Source: Galbula dea | Lineage: Eukaryota > Chordata > Aves > Piciformes > Galbulidae | DNA length: 64,000 bases | Assembly: GCA_013399015.1 (NCBI GenBank) | Contig: VWZX01010273.1 | Location: 5,111,950-5,175,949, forward strand | Reading direction: 5' to 3' | Notes under the pieces: model-generated | Seen by the model: the letters and a program-made list of their open reading frames with translations, nothing else | What the model was told of the DNA's origin: nothing | Database searches by the model: none | Translations under genes and position numbers: made by a program | Part shown: in pieces, positions 22,554 to 33,571 of the stretch | Layout: each line of letters begins with the position of its first letter | How positions within the stretch are numbered: position 1 is the first letter of the stretch

Positions 22554-25095
22554 TAATTTCATTGATCAGTGACTACAAAACACTTTTAGGAGATTTAGGA
22601 ATTGTGGCAAATGGGCAGCATCCCACCAGTGCAGGTCATTAATAAGTGGTTTTTACACACCAATAAGGACATACAAGTTATTTCTTAAATGGACAGGATG
22701 ACCATACAGTAATGACTTTGCAGATCTGTAAGTTTAGGAGAATCTGTGGCTGAGTCAAAATCTTGGATATTTCATCAGCACTAAATTCACTCCAAGCCTA
22801 TTTCTTGTTTGCTTTAGATTCTCATTCTCTTCACTTTTGCAAAATTTGGAAAACTGCTGCTGATACATACTGTCCTGCTGCTACCTCTAGTATGTCATTA
22901 AAATCTGGGTCAGAGGGCATCCTGACCTAAACTAAAGCCAGTGCTAATAAGGTGATTAAAACTGAACTGCATCACCAGCACAGAATCAAATCTGCAGCTA
23001 TTATGTTCTGATTCTGCCATGCTTACTGGGTGCTTTGGTGTTGTGTCTCATTTTGAAAACTAAACCTTCTGTGGATACTATTGTGCAATTCATGCATGGA
23101 CCTTTGACTTTGATAGCAAATACATATCTTACATGGAGAGGAGTGAAAAGCCTTGTATAGCACAGGTGAAACACTCAGCTTTGGTCTATGCCTGTGTTGT
23201 GGTAAATTTGAAATGGAAAAGGAAGAAACTGAGGTGAACAAAGTTAACCTCCACCCGAATGGAATTAAACCTAATAACTAGAAGGAAGTAGCCACAGGTC
23301 CATACATCCATGTGCATGGTTGCTGACAAAGTTGACACCTTGCAATAGTCATCTCTCAGATCTTGTAGAATTCTTTCCCCTTTTCACTTTCTCCCCTGTC
23401 TGATACATTAATTAAGAATTTTTGCTCTTCTAGCTAAAAGCTGGATAGTACTTTTGCATACATGCCAGGAAATGTACACAGCATTGCAGGCTTTTTGAAA
23501 CAACAGTAGAAATACTGTAATTAATTTTTAATAGGTGCTCTCACTTTGTACAATGACTTGTCTTCAGTATTCCATTATAGCTATTGAAAACTTTACAATC
23601 AGAGTATTATTACACAGGTAACATGAGCTCCCACACACTCCTCTGGGAATTTTTTGACTGCTGCAGCTCTTATGAACAAAAAAACCCAAATCAAAACAAC
23701 AACAAAAAAAACCAAACCCAAATCCCCAGGTTTTCTTGAAAGGCTGTGCAGAAAATTTGATGGAATTTGTGTCCAGTTAATGGGGCAGCCAGGCATGCTT
23801 GTGTACATCAGGACATAGCTATACATAAAGGTACCCTGCTGCTTAGATAAAGGTCAATGGTGAATAAATCATATGCCTGCAAGTGACGTTTGCTGATTCC
23901 CTTCCCCCCCTTGCTTATCAAAGAGGTTGGTAGTGTGTAGATGGACATAGTTATGCTGAAGATTTTTCTGTGTCTAATTAGTTTATGCTTTTCTGAGGGT
24001 TTACCAGCTGCTGGTGTAGAAGTGGTGCTGCACATTAATGGGATTTCTCTTTTAACCTATGTTGGTGCCTCCAGTGAGTTTAATCTGGGGGTTTGCTTAG
24101 CTGTACACAGAGCAGTAGTCTGGAGATTGTACTGGGCAGTGTGGTGAGGGAGAGAAGAGTCTTCTTGTACCTACATGCCCAACACTAAACTGTGACAAAT
24201 TTGAATTTCTGTGGTGTTGAAGAGGACCATAGTCCTCTCCCTGGTTTGTTCAGGAGCACCTGTTATTACTCTAATGTCTTTGTAGAACAGTAACTGCTAG
24301 CCCTCCACGCTTTGTAGGTCTACGGAATTAAGAAAAATCTGTTTGTCAGAAAAACCTCCTGAGGCTGGCATAATAAATCAATTTAGAGTTTGATTCTGTT
24401 GTCAGTTAGCAGACTGGAATTTGTAAACCATCTATCACAGGACAAAACTTAGCATATTCAGAGTGGAATATTTTGAATAAGTATCAGGAGGTAAGGAAAA
24501 GAAAGGAGGAGCAGTGAGGAAGGCAGGTGTCTCCCTGCTCTTGTTAGAGCAAGCTTCATCTACAGTGGTGGGGTTCTTAGCAGAGACGTTTCCTTTCTGG
24601 GTCTATATTCTTTCCTTGTCCATGGCTTTTTATTTTACATCAGTAATTTTGCTTTCCTTCCTGCAGCAGGAATGATGATTTTAACAAGGCTAAGTGGAAG
24701 AACTGTAAAGGCTTTACTTAGGAATACTGCAGTAAGAGTTGAGAGCAGCAGCCTTCCTCAACAGAGTGATTCAAAATGTTAGTTGGAAATACTTTGTAAT
24801 TGTCTTAATTCTCCCAGTTCTTCCAGGCCTTCTTGTTGTTTTTATCCCCCTCTTAATAGAGGAGGGGGGGAGAGACATGACATAAACATTCACAAGGAGT
24901 GCTTTTAGTGCTTATAGTGTCATTCATTATCCACTTTGAACCTGGTGGTCTCTTCAACTCAACAGCAGCTATCATTGGCATATGACTAGCATGCACTTCA
25001 TATCTCCAGGAAAACTGGAAAAACTGTTACTAGTATGAAAAGAAGCTGAATTTATTCCAAAGGTGTGCTACTGTAATTGATACCTTGATAGGTAA
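22554..25095. other. unique sequence, no gene seen
   Basis: AT-rich unique DNA with an A/C-rich low-complexity patch at about 23680-23730 and a small C-rich/G-rich inverted pair around 24846-24870. No gene, RNA gene or transposon is recognised. Confidence 0.6.
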
Positions 25096-25099
25096 ATGA
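25096..25099. repeat. target-site duplication ATGA, left copy
   Basis: ATGA directly before the TG terminus of the solo LTR; the same four bases follow the other end at 26072-26075. Confidence 0.75.
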
Positions 25100-25251
25100 T
25101 GTAGTGAGTTGACCTTGGCTGAATGCCAGGTGCCCATCAAGCTGCTTTAGTATTCTCCCTCCTCAGCAGAACAGCTCGTGGGTTGAGATCAGGACAGGGA
25201 GGTCACTCAGTTACCATCATGGGCAAAAGAGACTCAACTGGGGGAAATTAA

Positions 25252-25257
25252 TTTATT
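25252..25257 (-). terminator. LTR polyadenylation signal (AATAAA)
   Basis: AATAAA on the minus strand about 150 bp from the 3' end of the LTR, where the end of R is expected. It gives an orientation check on the LTR. Whether it still works is unknown. Confidence 0.55.
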
Positions 25258-25493
25258 ACCAATAAAATCAGAGTAGGATAATGAGGGGAAAAAAACCCCA
25301 AATCTTAAACCAGCTTCTCTCCCTCACTTCTTCCTGAGCTCAACTTCATTATGAGCTTCTTTGCCCTCTTCCCCTGGGCTGCACAGGGTTGTGGTCAGTT
25401 CTTTATCTCTACTGCTCCAGAGTGGAGTCTCATCCAAAGGAAACAGTCTTCCACAAACTTCCTGTCCTTCCCACAGGCTAAAGTTCTTCACAA

Positions 25494-25781
25494 ATTGCTC
25501 CAGTGCATGTCCCATACAGGGTCACAAAGCCCTTCCAGAAAACCTGCTCCAGTGTGAGGTGCTCTCCATGGGGTCACAGATCCTGCCAAGAGCCTGCTCC
25601 AGCATGGGCTCTCCATGGTGTCACAGCCTCCTTTGAGTGCATCCATCTGCTCTGGCATGGTGTCCTTTGTGGGCTGTAGATCAATATCTGCTCCATTATG
25701 GACCTCCATGGGCTGCAGATGGACAGCATGCCTCACCATAGTCTTCATGATGGGCTGCAGGGGAATCTCTGCCCCAGCGCC
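25494..25781 (-). repeat. degenerate tandem array inside the LTR
   Basis: On the plus strand, units beginning TTGCTCC or CTGCTCC/CTGCTCT/CTGCCCC start at about 25495, 25544, 25594, 25647, 25688 and 25769. They share a 'ccatggg' or 'gtcacag' middle part. The spacing is about 50 bp on the left and 40 bp on the right. In retroviral LTRs, tandem units of this kind in U3 are often enhancer repeats. This is inference; the sequence shows only the periodicity. Confidence 0.7.
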
Positions 25782-26071
25782 CGGACCACCTCCTTCCCCT
25801 CCTTCTTCACTGACCTTTGTGTCTGTAGGGTTGTTTCTCTCATATATTCTTACTCCTCTCTCTGGCTGCAGTTACACAGTTGTTTGGGTTTTTTTTCCTC
25901 ATCTTAAATGTGTTATCATAGAGGGGCTACTGTTGTGGCTGATGGGCTTGGCCTTGTCAGTAGCAGGTCTAGCTTGGAGCTAGGCGCGTTATCTGCATTG
26001 GACATGGGGGAAGCTGCCCCTCTAGCACATGCACCCACACTAGCAAAACCTTGCCATGCAAACATAGTACA

Positions 26072-26075
26072 ATGA
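26072..26075. repeat. target-site duplication ATGA, right copy
   Basis: ATGA directly after the LTR, matching 25096-25099. The neighbouring shared A leaves the true length at four or five bases. Confidence 0.75.
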
Positions 26076-29000
26076 TATTTTAATTATTTACTTATATTAA
26101 TTGCTAAGTATTTCCAAATATCCAACAGAAGGGGAAAAAAAGCTATCAGGCCACGCTGCCCTGCATGCAATATTCACAGCCAGTAATAAGTGCTGTCAGC
26201 ATGTCCACACAAACGCTTACCCTGAACCATTGTAGTAGTAGTAGTTACTTCATGCTTCATCACCTTTTAGACAGAAAAATATGTGTAAAGAAGCTTAAGG
26301 GTTTTCCTTCCTGTCACAGCTTAGAACATGTCTAAGAGAAGCAAGAAACAATAGCGGAAAATGACAATGTAAACATTTGTGTTTCATGATCCTGCTGAAA
26401 GGTTCAGGTCTAGCTGATAGTAGTAAGATCATGTTACTATATGACCAGACCACAGGAATGTGTAACTACTAGTATGCAAGCTCATGGTTGTGTAGTGCTC
26501 TGCACTGTACCACTCTCTATTGGTGCTTCTGATGTTTCATGAATTAGTAGCTGAATAAAAAAAAAAAGGCAGTTATTTCATGTACTCATAAAAGAGGGAA
26601 GCTTCAACTGTTTGTTTTTTTTTTTCTGTGGATGGAAATGACAGACCCAGGCATTTGATCTTAAGATTTTCATAGTTTACTCTGCTGGATTATTCTTAGC
26701 TAAAGATGCATCAAATTTAGAGTCAGTCAGAAAAAGCATTACATGCTGTCTGTGAAGATAAGTAGTAATTTGGAAATGAGAAGAAAATGAGGTCGATAGA
26801 GTCTAGCAGGTTGCAACCAGAGGGGGAAAAGCCATTCTCCTGTACTTTGACACACCTGCTATTTCAGACCTCCTCCCTTTTCCCACATTCCACTTTGGGA
26901 ATACTCCCTTTTCCCACTTTTCCTCAGAGGACAAGCATCTCTGTTCTGCCCTGCTCCAGAGTAGTGCTAGCCTGAAAGATGAGCTGTTCCTGACTATGAA
27001 CAGAGATGGGAAGGAAAGGAACAATTTTCCTGTGAACAGCAGTTCTTGGTGTGTTGTCCCTTCATGTCAGTCATTGCATCAGACTCCCATCTTCGCTGAG
27101 CTGACACCTGCCAGTTTAGCTTCAGCACACAATACATCTCATGGCTGACCTACCAGACTTTCTTATGTTTAGTAGTTGCAGTGTCCACAGCTCCTCTGAA
27201 AACCTCTGACTTCACCTACTGAACTACAAGACCATTTCAGTGACTCTGTCTTGAAAAACAATTGTCATGAGGCAACCTAAGGCTTTTAATAGGTGGTAGC
27301 AAGAAATAGCAGTGGCTTTTGAGAATGGTAGGAAGGCAGGCTGAAAAGAAAACTTGTGGAGTCCAGATTACTGGGTTCCATGCTATGAGAAACATGAAAT
27401 CCAGGCACACACATGAATGTTCACTGAACACAGCTGAAATATAACTCACAGGTTATTAATCTGTGAACTGGAGCCTTCCTTGGCTTTTAATAAAAGACAC
27501 TGAAAGAAATTAATTCTAAAATCACTGTGTGCTGTGTGAACGAAAGCAGGCATCTGTGGCTTCTAACATCAAAAGTCCCTTAGTTACAGCAATAAGCATG
27601 CTGCTTGCCTATTAAGTCTGCATGGCTGCTATTGTTTTTCTCTTACAATTTATTTTAAAGGGAACATATTCTTTTAACTGAAAATGCCAAGTGACTAATG
27701 TGTAACTACTTGGAGCAATAGAAAAATTGTATTCTGTTAGGGGAATGATTTATTCCTTGTGCATAATTGTGCTGTTCAAGTGCAACTAAGAAATAAACAT
27801 AACACTGCTGATAATTATGAGTGTTTCAGAGATCCAGGGCTTGTCATTAAATCAGCTGTCTTCTAGGTATTAATGAAAATAAAAAAATATGAAGGTGCAT
27901 TTATTATTAGGCCATACACAGAGTCTGAAACGAAGTGGTTTGGAAAAGTACTACACTGTTTATAGTAATAAAGGCAAAGAAACGCTACAGGAAACATCCC
28001 TGTGGCTTAATCAATGATCAGTACATGAGCATAAGTCAAAGATTGTTTAAAAATGTTCCAAATGAGGAAAAACTGACGTCAAGAGCTTGCTGGACTCCTT
28101 ACCAGCTTCACACTCTGATTGCCTGCAGTGACAGACGCACTAATAGAACACCTGCAAACAGCCTTTCACAAACTGCTTTAGGGTTTGAGGTATTTTTTTG
28201 CATTTCACTTAATTTATTTACAGGACCTCCACAGCTACCCATCAAGGGCAGAATCCTGATACCCTGCTCAATCTAGATGTTGTTAACATCAGCAGCTCAT
28301 GAAGCTAGGAACAAGTAATAGCGTATCGTTATCATGGAATTGTACTTGGACACTGCAAGCCACAAATGACATTTGGCCAGTAACAGTGTGTTTTGTGCCA
28401 GTAGAATAACATAGACACAGGGCCAAATTCATTGGAACCTCAGGGCTAAAAACTTTCCACAGAATGCCTTCTGCCTCTCAGTCTTTTGGGGAAGGAAATG
28501 TTGAGGTAGGGTGGAAAAGGGATTCTCAGAATGTCAGACTAATGATGCATCATGCTTTCACATAGGTGCTGTGTAGTTGCTGTAGGGTGCCTCAAATCTT
28601 AGCTGCCTGGTGACTGCTCTAAATCCCACTGGGTAAGGATGTTCCTGAGGATGAGAATTGCAGAGCCAGTGGGAATTTCCAGATGTGTCACTGTACTCTG
28701 ACCTTCCACAGACACATTCATTCTAGCTCTGGGACACGAAACAGTTTATCTCAGGAAAATTTCCTGCCTCCTTCTAATCATGTGACTAAACATTCCTGAC
28801 ATTCAGGAATCTTTTCACCTTTGCTCAGAGAGCTTAAAAGCAAGTCTGAAGTCCATCTTCTCAAAACTGTATGTACCAGAGGGAAAAAAATTTGTCTTGA
28901 GGGGAAAAATAAATGTGATGTGTCTGTGACTGTTAAAAAGTATTGTTTATGTAAGACATATGTAGTTTTCCACTGAATCTATTAAATGGAAATGGAATGC

Positions 29001-30205
29001 ATTGAGAGAAACTAATCTGAGAAAAGGAGGAGTGGGTTGTATCACTCATGAGGAGAGTGGCAGTGGAATTGATTTGGTTCCAACAGCTGCTCTGTTTTCA
29101 TGACTGACTTTTCCCATTAGCACTGGGGAAGCCCAGGGCAGAACAGTCAGCCCTCAGCACTGCACAGACAAAAAGCTGGGCTGGAAGGGCAAAACAAATA
29201 TTTCCTCATACTACATGGACACTTCTTTTCTGTACTGTCTGTTGTTCAGTGATTGAAAGAGGAGACCAAAAAGAGAGTCTTCCACTTGTGGCAGTAGTCG
29301 GTCATACAGTTGCCTAAATCTGCTGTCCTTAAGTTTTTCAGTCTCCTGTGATTTCCTCCATTTTCAGGCTACCTTTCCTTTTTGCTTCAAATAAAGCAGA
29401 ATTCCAATGGACAATGGTCTTGTTCACTGTACAGACATAATACATACCCTAAAAGCTTCCTAGTCTTTGTCAGGAGCATGACAGAGTCATCTGAAAAATA
29501 GCTTATCCTCATGCTTAGATGTTTGGGTTTTTTCTTCTTCTAGTGCAGTCACCTGTTACTGTGGTTGGATTCAAAGTTGTTTGAAATGTTCAGCATAAAT
29601 AGATAGGGCTCCCTGGGCTATTTTCTTCCAGAAAAGGAAAGTTTCTTCTTGAACATATGGAAGAATAATTTGCTCCCAAATTAGGTTCTGATTAGTTTAA
29701 GTAACCTTTTTCTGTATCCCAGGTTTGAAATGGAGGACTATTGGGAATAATCAGCTAGCATTTGGCCCTGCAGGGGCATTAAATGAGTAAACTCCTGAAA
29801 AACACTGCCCAAGAGATTTGTAGTTTTCTTAATTTTGCTTTCATGATGTCAGCCTTTATCATTGCATATAGCAAGAACCACAGTTGAAAGCAGACTCAGT
29901 ACAGCTACAAATTCTGCTAGTTAGAAACTTCCCAGGCAATTATTAAATGAAACTGCTGTCTTCCAGTGTTTTAACTGTAGATGTTCTGGTAGGTCTTCCA
30001 CACACAACATTCTTGTTTTGTCAGAATGGAGCTGAATCTGTTCCTTAGTGTCTCAGATGTATTAGTATCTCCCAAATGAGTTTCTTATCTGTACATCTCA
30101 TCCTCATTCTTTCCATCATCCTAACTTTTTAGAGAAGTGTCTACTTCCCTAGCTTGTGACCTGGGATTATAGTGGGCCTGGAAAGGTTTTTAGAATATGT
30201 TTAAT
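26076..30205. other. unique sequence, possible conserved noncoding block
   Basis: No gene or transposon is recognised. From about 27470 to 28280 the sequence is AT-rich without being low-complexity and has several TAAT/ATTA-type words and a CAGCTG E-box. It ends with a perfect CRE. That texture resembles vertebrate conserved noncoding DNA, but only alignment can show it. A 113-codon frame at 27935-28276 matches nothing I know. Confidence 0.45.
28074..28081. promoter_or_regulatory. palindromic CRE (TGACGTCA)
   Basis: An exact full-length CREB/ATF palindrome containing a CpG in a CpG-poor region, where it is expected less than once per window by chance. No promoter is evident next to it, so it would be an enhancer site if functional. 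Confidence 0.4.
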
Positions 30206-30392
30206 GGTTTAGGAGTTTTGGGATGTTGGGTTTGGATGTTTTGATTGTGGGTTTTCTGGTTTGTGTGGGTTGTTTTTTGGGGGTTTTGTTTGTTTGTTTC
30301 TTTGTGTGTGTGTGTTGGGTTTTTTGTTGTTGTTGCTATTTTGGGGGGTTGGGGTTTGTTTTTTGGTTTTGGGGGTTTTTTGTTTTGTGGGA
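30206..30392 (+). repeat. G/T-rich low-complexity tract
   Basis: Nearly 190 bases consist almost only of G and T on the plus strand, with G runs of 3-6 (for example near 30279, 30343, 30351 and 30371), TGTTTG repeats and a short (TG)n at 30302-30315. C and A are almost absent. Open frames across it on both strands are low-complexity artefacts. Confidence 0.9.
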
Positions 30393-31840
30393 TTTTGACA
30401 GGCATGTTGAAAGAATACATCTGTTTAATAGGTAGAATTAGACATACCTGTGCATTGCTAAAATTCAGCTCTCTCCTATTCTGTGCACAGATGATTTACA
30501 GGGTTTCAAAAATTCAGCAGTACATATTCCACTGAATTGGATTCCTTATTTCACTGTGTGATAGTGAAGAGTTCATAATGAGCAGTAACCCCTTGGAAGC
30601 AGTGGCATTCACAGGTGTTTTGTCCCCATAAGGTCTGAGGCTTACATGCCTTTCGGTCACTACAGTTTGTTTTAATGGTTAGCAGAAAACAGTCTACAGA
30701 GAGGAAGGTTGAACTGAGTTCTGGGAATATTCTTCCTCCGTGGAACAAATGAGGATTCTTTTCTTATTTGTCTGTCTGAGGGGGAATAGTTGAATGGCTC
30801 TCCTTTTTCTTTTCCCCACCAGAAGGCCATGTGGTTTTAAAATGGCCCTGAAACTTTATTTCTAACAGAATTGTTGGCATCTGGAGTCTGTCTGTGAAGG
30901 GGGACTGTGGAGAAAGCTGGTGAAAACAAGTTCTCACACTTTTCAGGCAAGATTAGATAGGATTGCAATCATCCTGACAGCTATGTCTCTTGCCTTCTGT
31001 GGGCCAGGCAGAGCTGAATGGTCTAAGGCATCATTTGATTTGTTTGTATATGTGTCCATTGCAATAAGAAAAATATTTTCAATGTTTTTTTTCGTTTTCA
31101 CACTTATCTGAGAAGATCACAAGATCTGTATTTTTGTGATCATATAAATATTTGCAAACCCTCTAGTTAATACAAAACATAGTGAGTAAATGAGTGCTGG
31201 AGAAGTCTGTATGTGTTTGTTATGCTGTAGGACATTGGTATTAGATCTTGGCCCACAACTATGATGGTGAACCAGAAAGTATTGTTAACACTGGAACTAC
31301 AAAAATATCACTGGAGAGTTGCTATACTTCCTGTGTGTCTGGGAATCCATATGTAGGCTATTGGTCAAAATTGGTCAAAATTTGGCATTTATTTGGAGCA
31401 CTAATTTGAGGTATGAAGCTGTCTAGCTGAGTTGTCCATGTGTTGCTAAGTTGCCAAAGTGAAAACTGTGAGCCTGACTGGTGTTGACCAATATGTTTTT
31501 CTTTCTTGTTGATTTAATGATAATGCTACACAATGTCTCTGTCTGGGGAGATCATGTCTGCCCAATCACAAGGGCACTCTGAAACCATTCAAATAGAACT
31601 CTTCTACAGGTGTTTGGACAAAGTGTCTATGTTTTTTGTCTGCATAGAGGTTAACTAGTTCTATTCTCTAGCAAAGGCTTCTTCCTGAAAAAAAAAAAAG
31701 GCATTTGAAGCTTAACATGAATCTATTTCAAAATAATGCTTGCACCTTATGAAGTTTATCCCTAATGAACTTCTGCTTGGTAGAGTTATTCCTACAGAAA
31801 TAGATCAAATATTCATGCTGCTAAGAACAATACTTGATTC
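30393..31840. other. unique sequence, no gene seen
   Basis: Nothing recognisable apart from a 10-bp tandem pair (TTGGTCAAAA twice) near 31361-31381 and an A12 run near 31689. Confidence 0.6.
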
Positions 31841-32318
31841 AGAGTGATTTAGGCTGGAGAGTTGGGCAGAAAGAAATTTAATGAGATTCAATAAGGCCAA
31901 GTGTCGAGTTTTGCACCTGGGAAAGACCAACCCCATGTATGAGTATAGGTTGGGGACTGAGCTGTTGGATNNNNNNNNNNNNNNNNNNNNNNNNNNNNNN
32001 NNNNNNNNNNNNNNNNNNNNNNNNNNNNNNNNNNNNNNNNNNNNNNNNNNNNNNNNNNNNNNNNNNNNNNNNNNNNNNNNNNNNNNNNNNNNNNNNNNNN
32101 NNNNNNNNNNNNNNNNNNNNNNNNNNNNNNNNNNNNNNNNNNNNNNNNNNNNNNNNNNNNNNNNNNNNNNNNNNNNNNNNNNNNNNNNNNNNNNNNNNNN
32201 NNNNNNNNNNNNNNNNNNNNNNNNNNNNNNNNNNNNNNNNNNNNNNNNNNNNNNNNNNNNNNNNNNNNNNNATCTTTCAAGCTCCCTTCTAACTCCTAAC
32301 ATTCTGTGATTCTGTGAT
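31841..32318 (+). mobile_element. CR1 LINE fragment with ORF2 C-terminal coding
   Basis: The left part translates in one plus-strand frame to ESWAERNLMRFNKAKC, then RVLHLGKTNP and YEYRLGTELLD, the conserved segment of CR1 ORF2 protein downstream of the reverse transcriptase core. The frame stays open up to the assembly gap. The right part is the CR1 3' end, with 'cccttctaactcctaac' and two ATTCTGTGAT-type terminal repeats at 32301-32318. The coding start and the 3' tail in the same orientation show that the gap lies inside one element. The element is 5' truncated and cannot encode a full ORF2. Confidence 0.92.
31971..32271. other. assembly gap (301 N) inside CR1
   Basis: Unknown bases interrupt the CR1 copy. 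The flanks belong to the same element, so the missing part should be CR1 sequence (end of ORF2 and 3' UTR). The true length is uncertain. Long 'proteins' crossing it are artefacts. Confidence 0.95.
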
Positions 32319-33530
32319 ATTCAAATATTAATTTTCATAGTGTACCTTCAGTTTTCCATTTTACAAATAGGGGAAAAGCTTAGGGGAAAAAACCCCAAAC
32401 GAACAACAGGAAGAGTACAGCATATATGTACAAAAGGAAGACTCCCATGGTGTTTTTCTCACTGTGAGATGAATTGCAAGACTCAAGAATTTCGTGGTAG
32501 TTTCTCTTACCAATGTTTCTAGATTGAGCCGTGTGGATTTGCTTATGGTGTTAGAGCTAGCTGTCAGAGCTAAGAACTGAACTCTCTTGTCCTGAGTTTC
32601 AGGTCTGTTTTTTTCTTTTGAATCTTCACTGAAATGATTTTTGTTATGCATTTTTGGGCAAAGCAATAGGATATAAGCAAGAACCTCCAGAGTACTTGGA
32701 GAAAACAGAGCTTACAACAGTGCTGGCTCCTAGCAGAGTTTCTGTGGTGAGAGTGTCTCTCCTATTTCATCCTTTGCACAATAGCGACCCTCTGCATTAC
32801 TGCAGATACTTCAGCCTATGTGCCACATGAATTATTAAAAGGGAAATCTGGCCCCACTTATATCAGACAAAGCTCCCTCTGACTTTGGTGGACCAACACC
32901 TATCACCCTGTGACTTGTAAACATGCAGATGCAGTGCCAGTACCAAAAGGAGACTGGACCTGGGTGTAAGGATTTGTTTGCTTTATAAAATATGCCTGAC
33001 ACCAGTTACCATCACTGTGGCTAAAGACACACAGCTTTACCTTTACAGCTTTCTTCTAATACATCAAGCACTGAAGCTCGTGATCTCTGTATTATTAAGT
33101 CTTTAGCATTCTAGAATAAAAAGAAGTTATGTAGGCATGGTTTATGATCTAGTCAAATAATAAACCTGTTACACTGTGTCTGTGTATTAGCAGCCTGTCT
33201 CACACTGTATGTTGCTTGGGTTAGGGGAGGCAACAGCAAAGATGGTGCAATCTTACCAGCTGACTAGGGAAAATTACAGCATCCCTTCTGAATAAACAAC
33301 ATTAGAAATGCATTTTTTTCCATATAGTCTTTTGTCCTTACTAAAAAGATTTAAGTTAATCAAAACCTTGGAGATTAAATAATTCAAGCTACAGATAACC
33401 ACAGTTTTTTATTGTTAATTAGTCCTAGAGAGGTGCCATTTTCATAGGATGCAGAGTCCCTAAATTTAGCTGTGGAATATTACATTGATCACACACAAAA
33501 AAACATCATTGATTCTCTGGGGAAGGGTTG

Positions 33531-33571
33531 GACGTCAGCGTGTGCGTGTCGGCTCAGACCACCTTTCACCT
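33531..33571. promoter_or_regulatory. CpG cluster with CRE-like and DR1-like motifs
   Basis: Four CpGs fall within about 20 bases (33533-33551) in a region otherwise nearly free of CpG. GACGTCA at 33531-33537 is a seven-of-eight match to the CRE. CCACCTTTCACCT at 33559-33571 reads on the minus strand as AGGTGA-A-AGGTGG, a near DR1 nuclear-receptor site. The grouping suggests an enhancer. Occupancy cannot be judged from sequence. Confidence 0.3.

Larger units (their letters stand above)
25100..26071 (-). mobile_element. solo LTR of an avian endogenous retrovirus
   Basis: On the minus strand the element starts TGTACTATGTTTGC and ends GGTCAACTCACTACA, the TG...CA ends of a retroviral LTR. It is 972 bp and flanked by ATGA on both sides (25096-25099 and 26072-26075). 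Internal segments such as 'gttgaccttggctgaatgcc', the run of CTGCTCCAG-type units and the 'ggcttggccttgtcag' segment belong, from memory, to an LTR common in songbird genomes; I cannot assign the Repbase family name or ERV class. No gag, pol, env, primer-binding site or second LTR lies beside it, so it is a solo LTR left by recombination between the two LTRs of a provirus. A poly(A) signal is present at 25252-25257. Open frames of 60-122 codons across it are not genes. Confidence 0.9.

Noticed and set aside
25324..25983. Several overlapping open frames up to 122 codons
   Set aside because: They lie wholly inside the solo LTR and reflect its GC-richer composition; none is a retroviral or host gene.
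30190..30535. Open frames on both strands with glycine/phenylalanine or lysine/proline/threonine runs
   Set aside because: They are translations of the G/T low-complexity tract.
31805..32309. Open frames of 117-165 codons
   Set aside because: Most of their length is unknown bases in the assembly gap; the readable ends are CR1 sequence.
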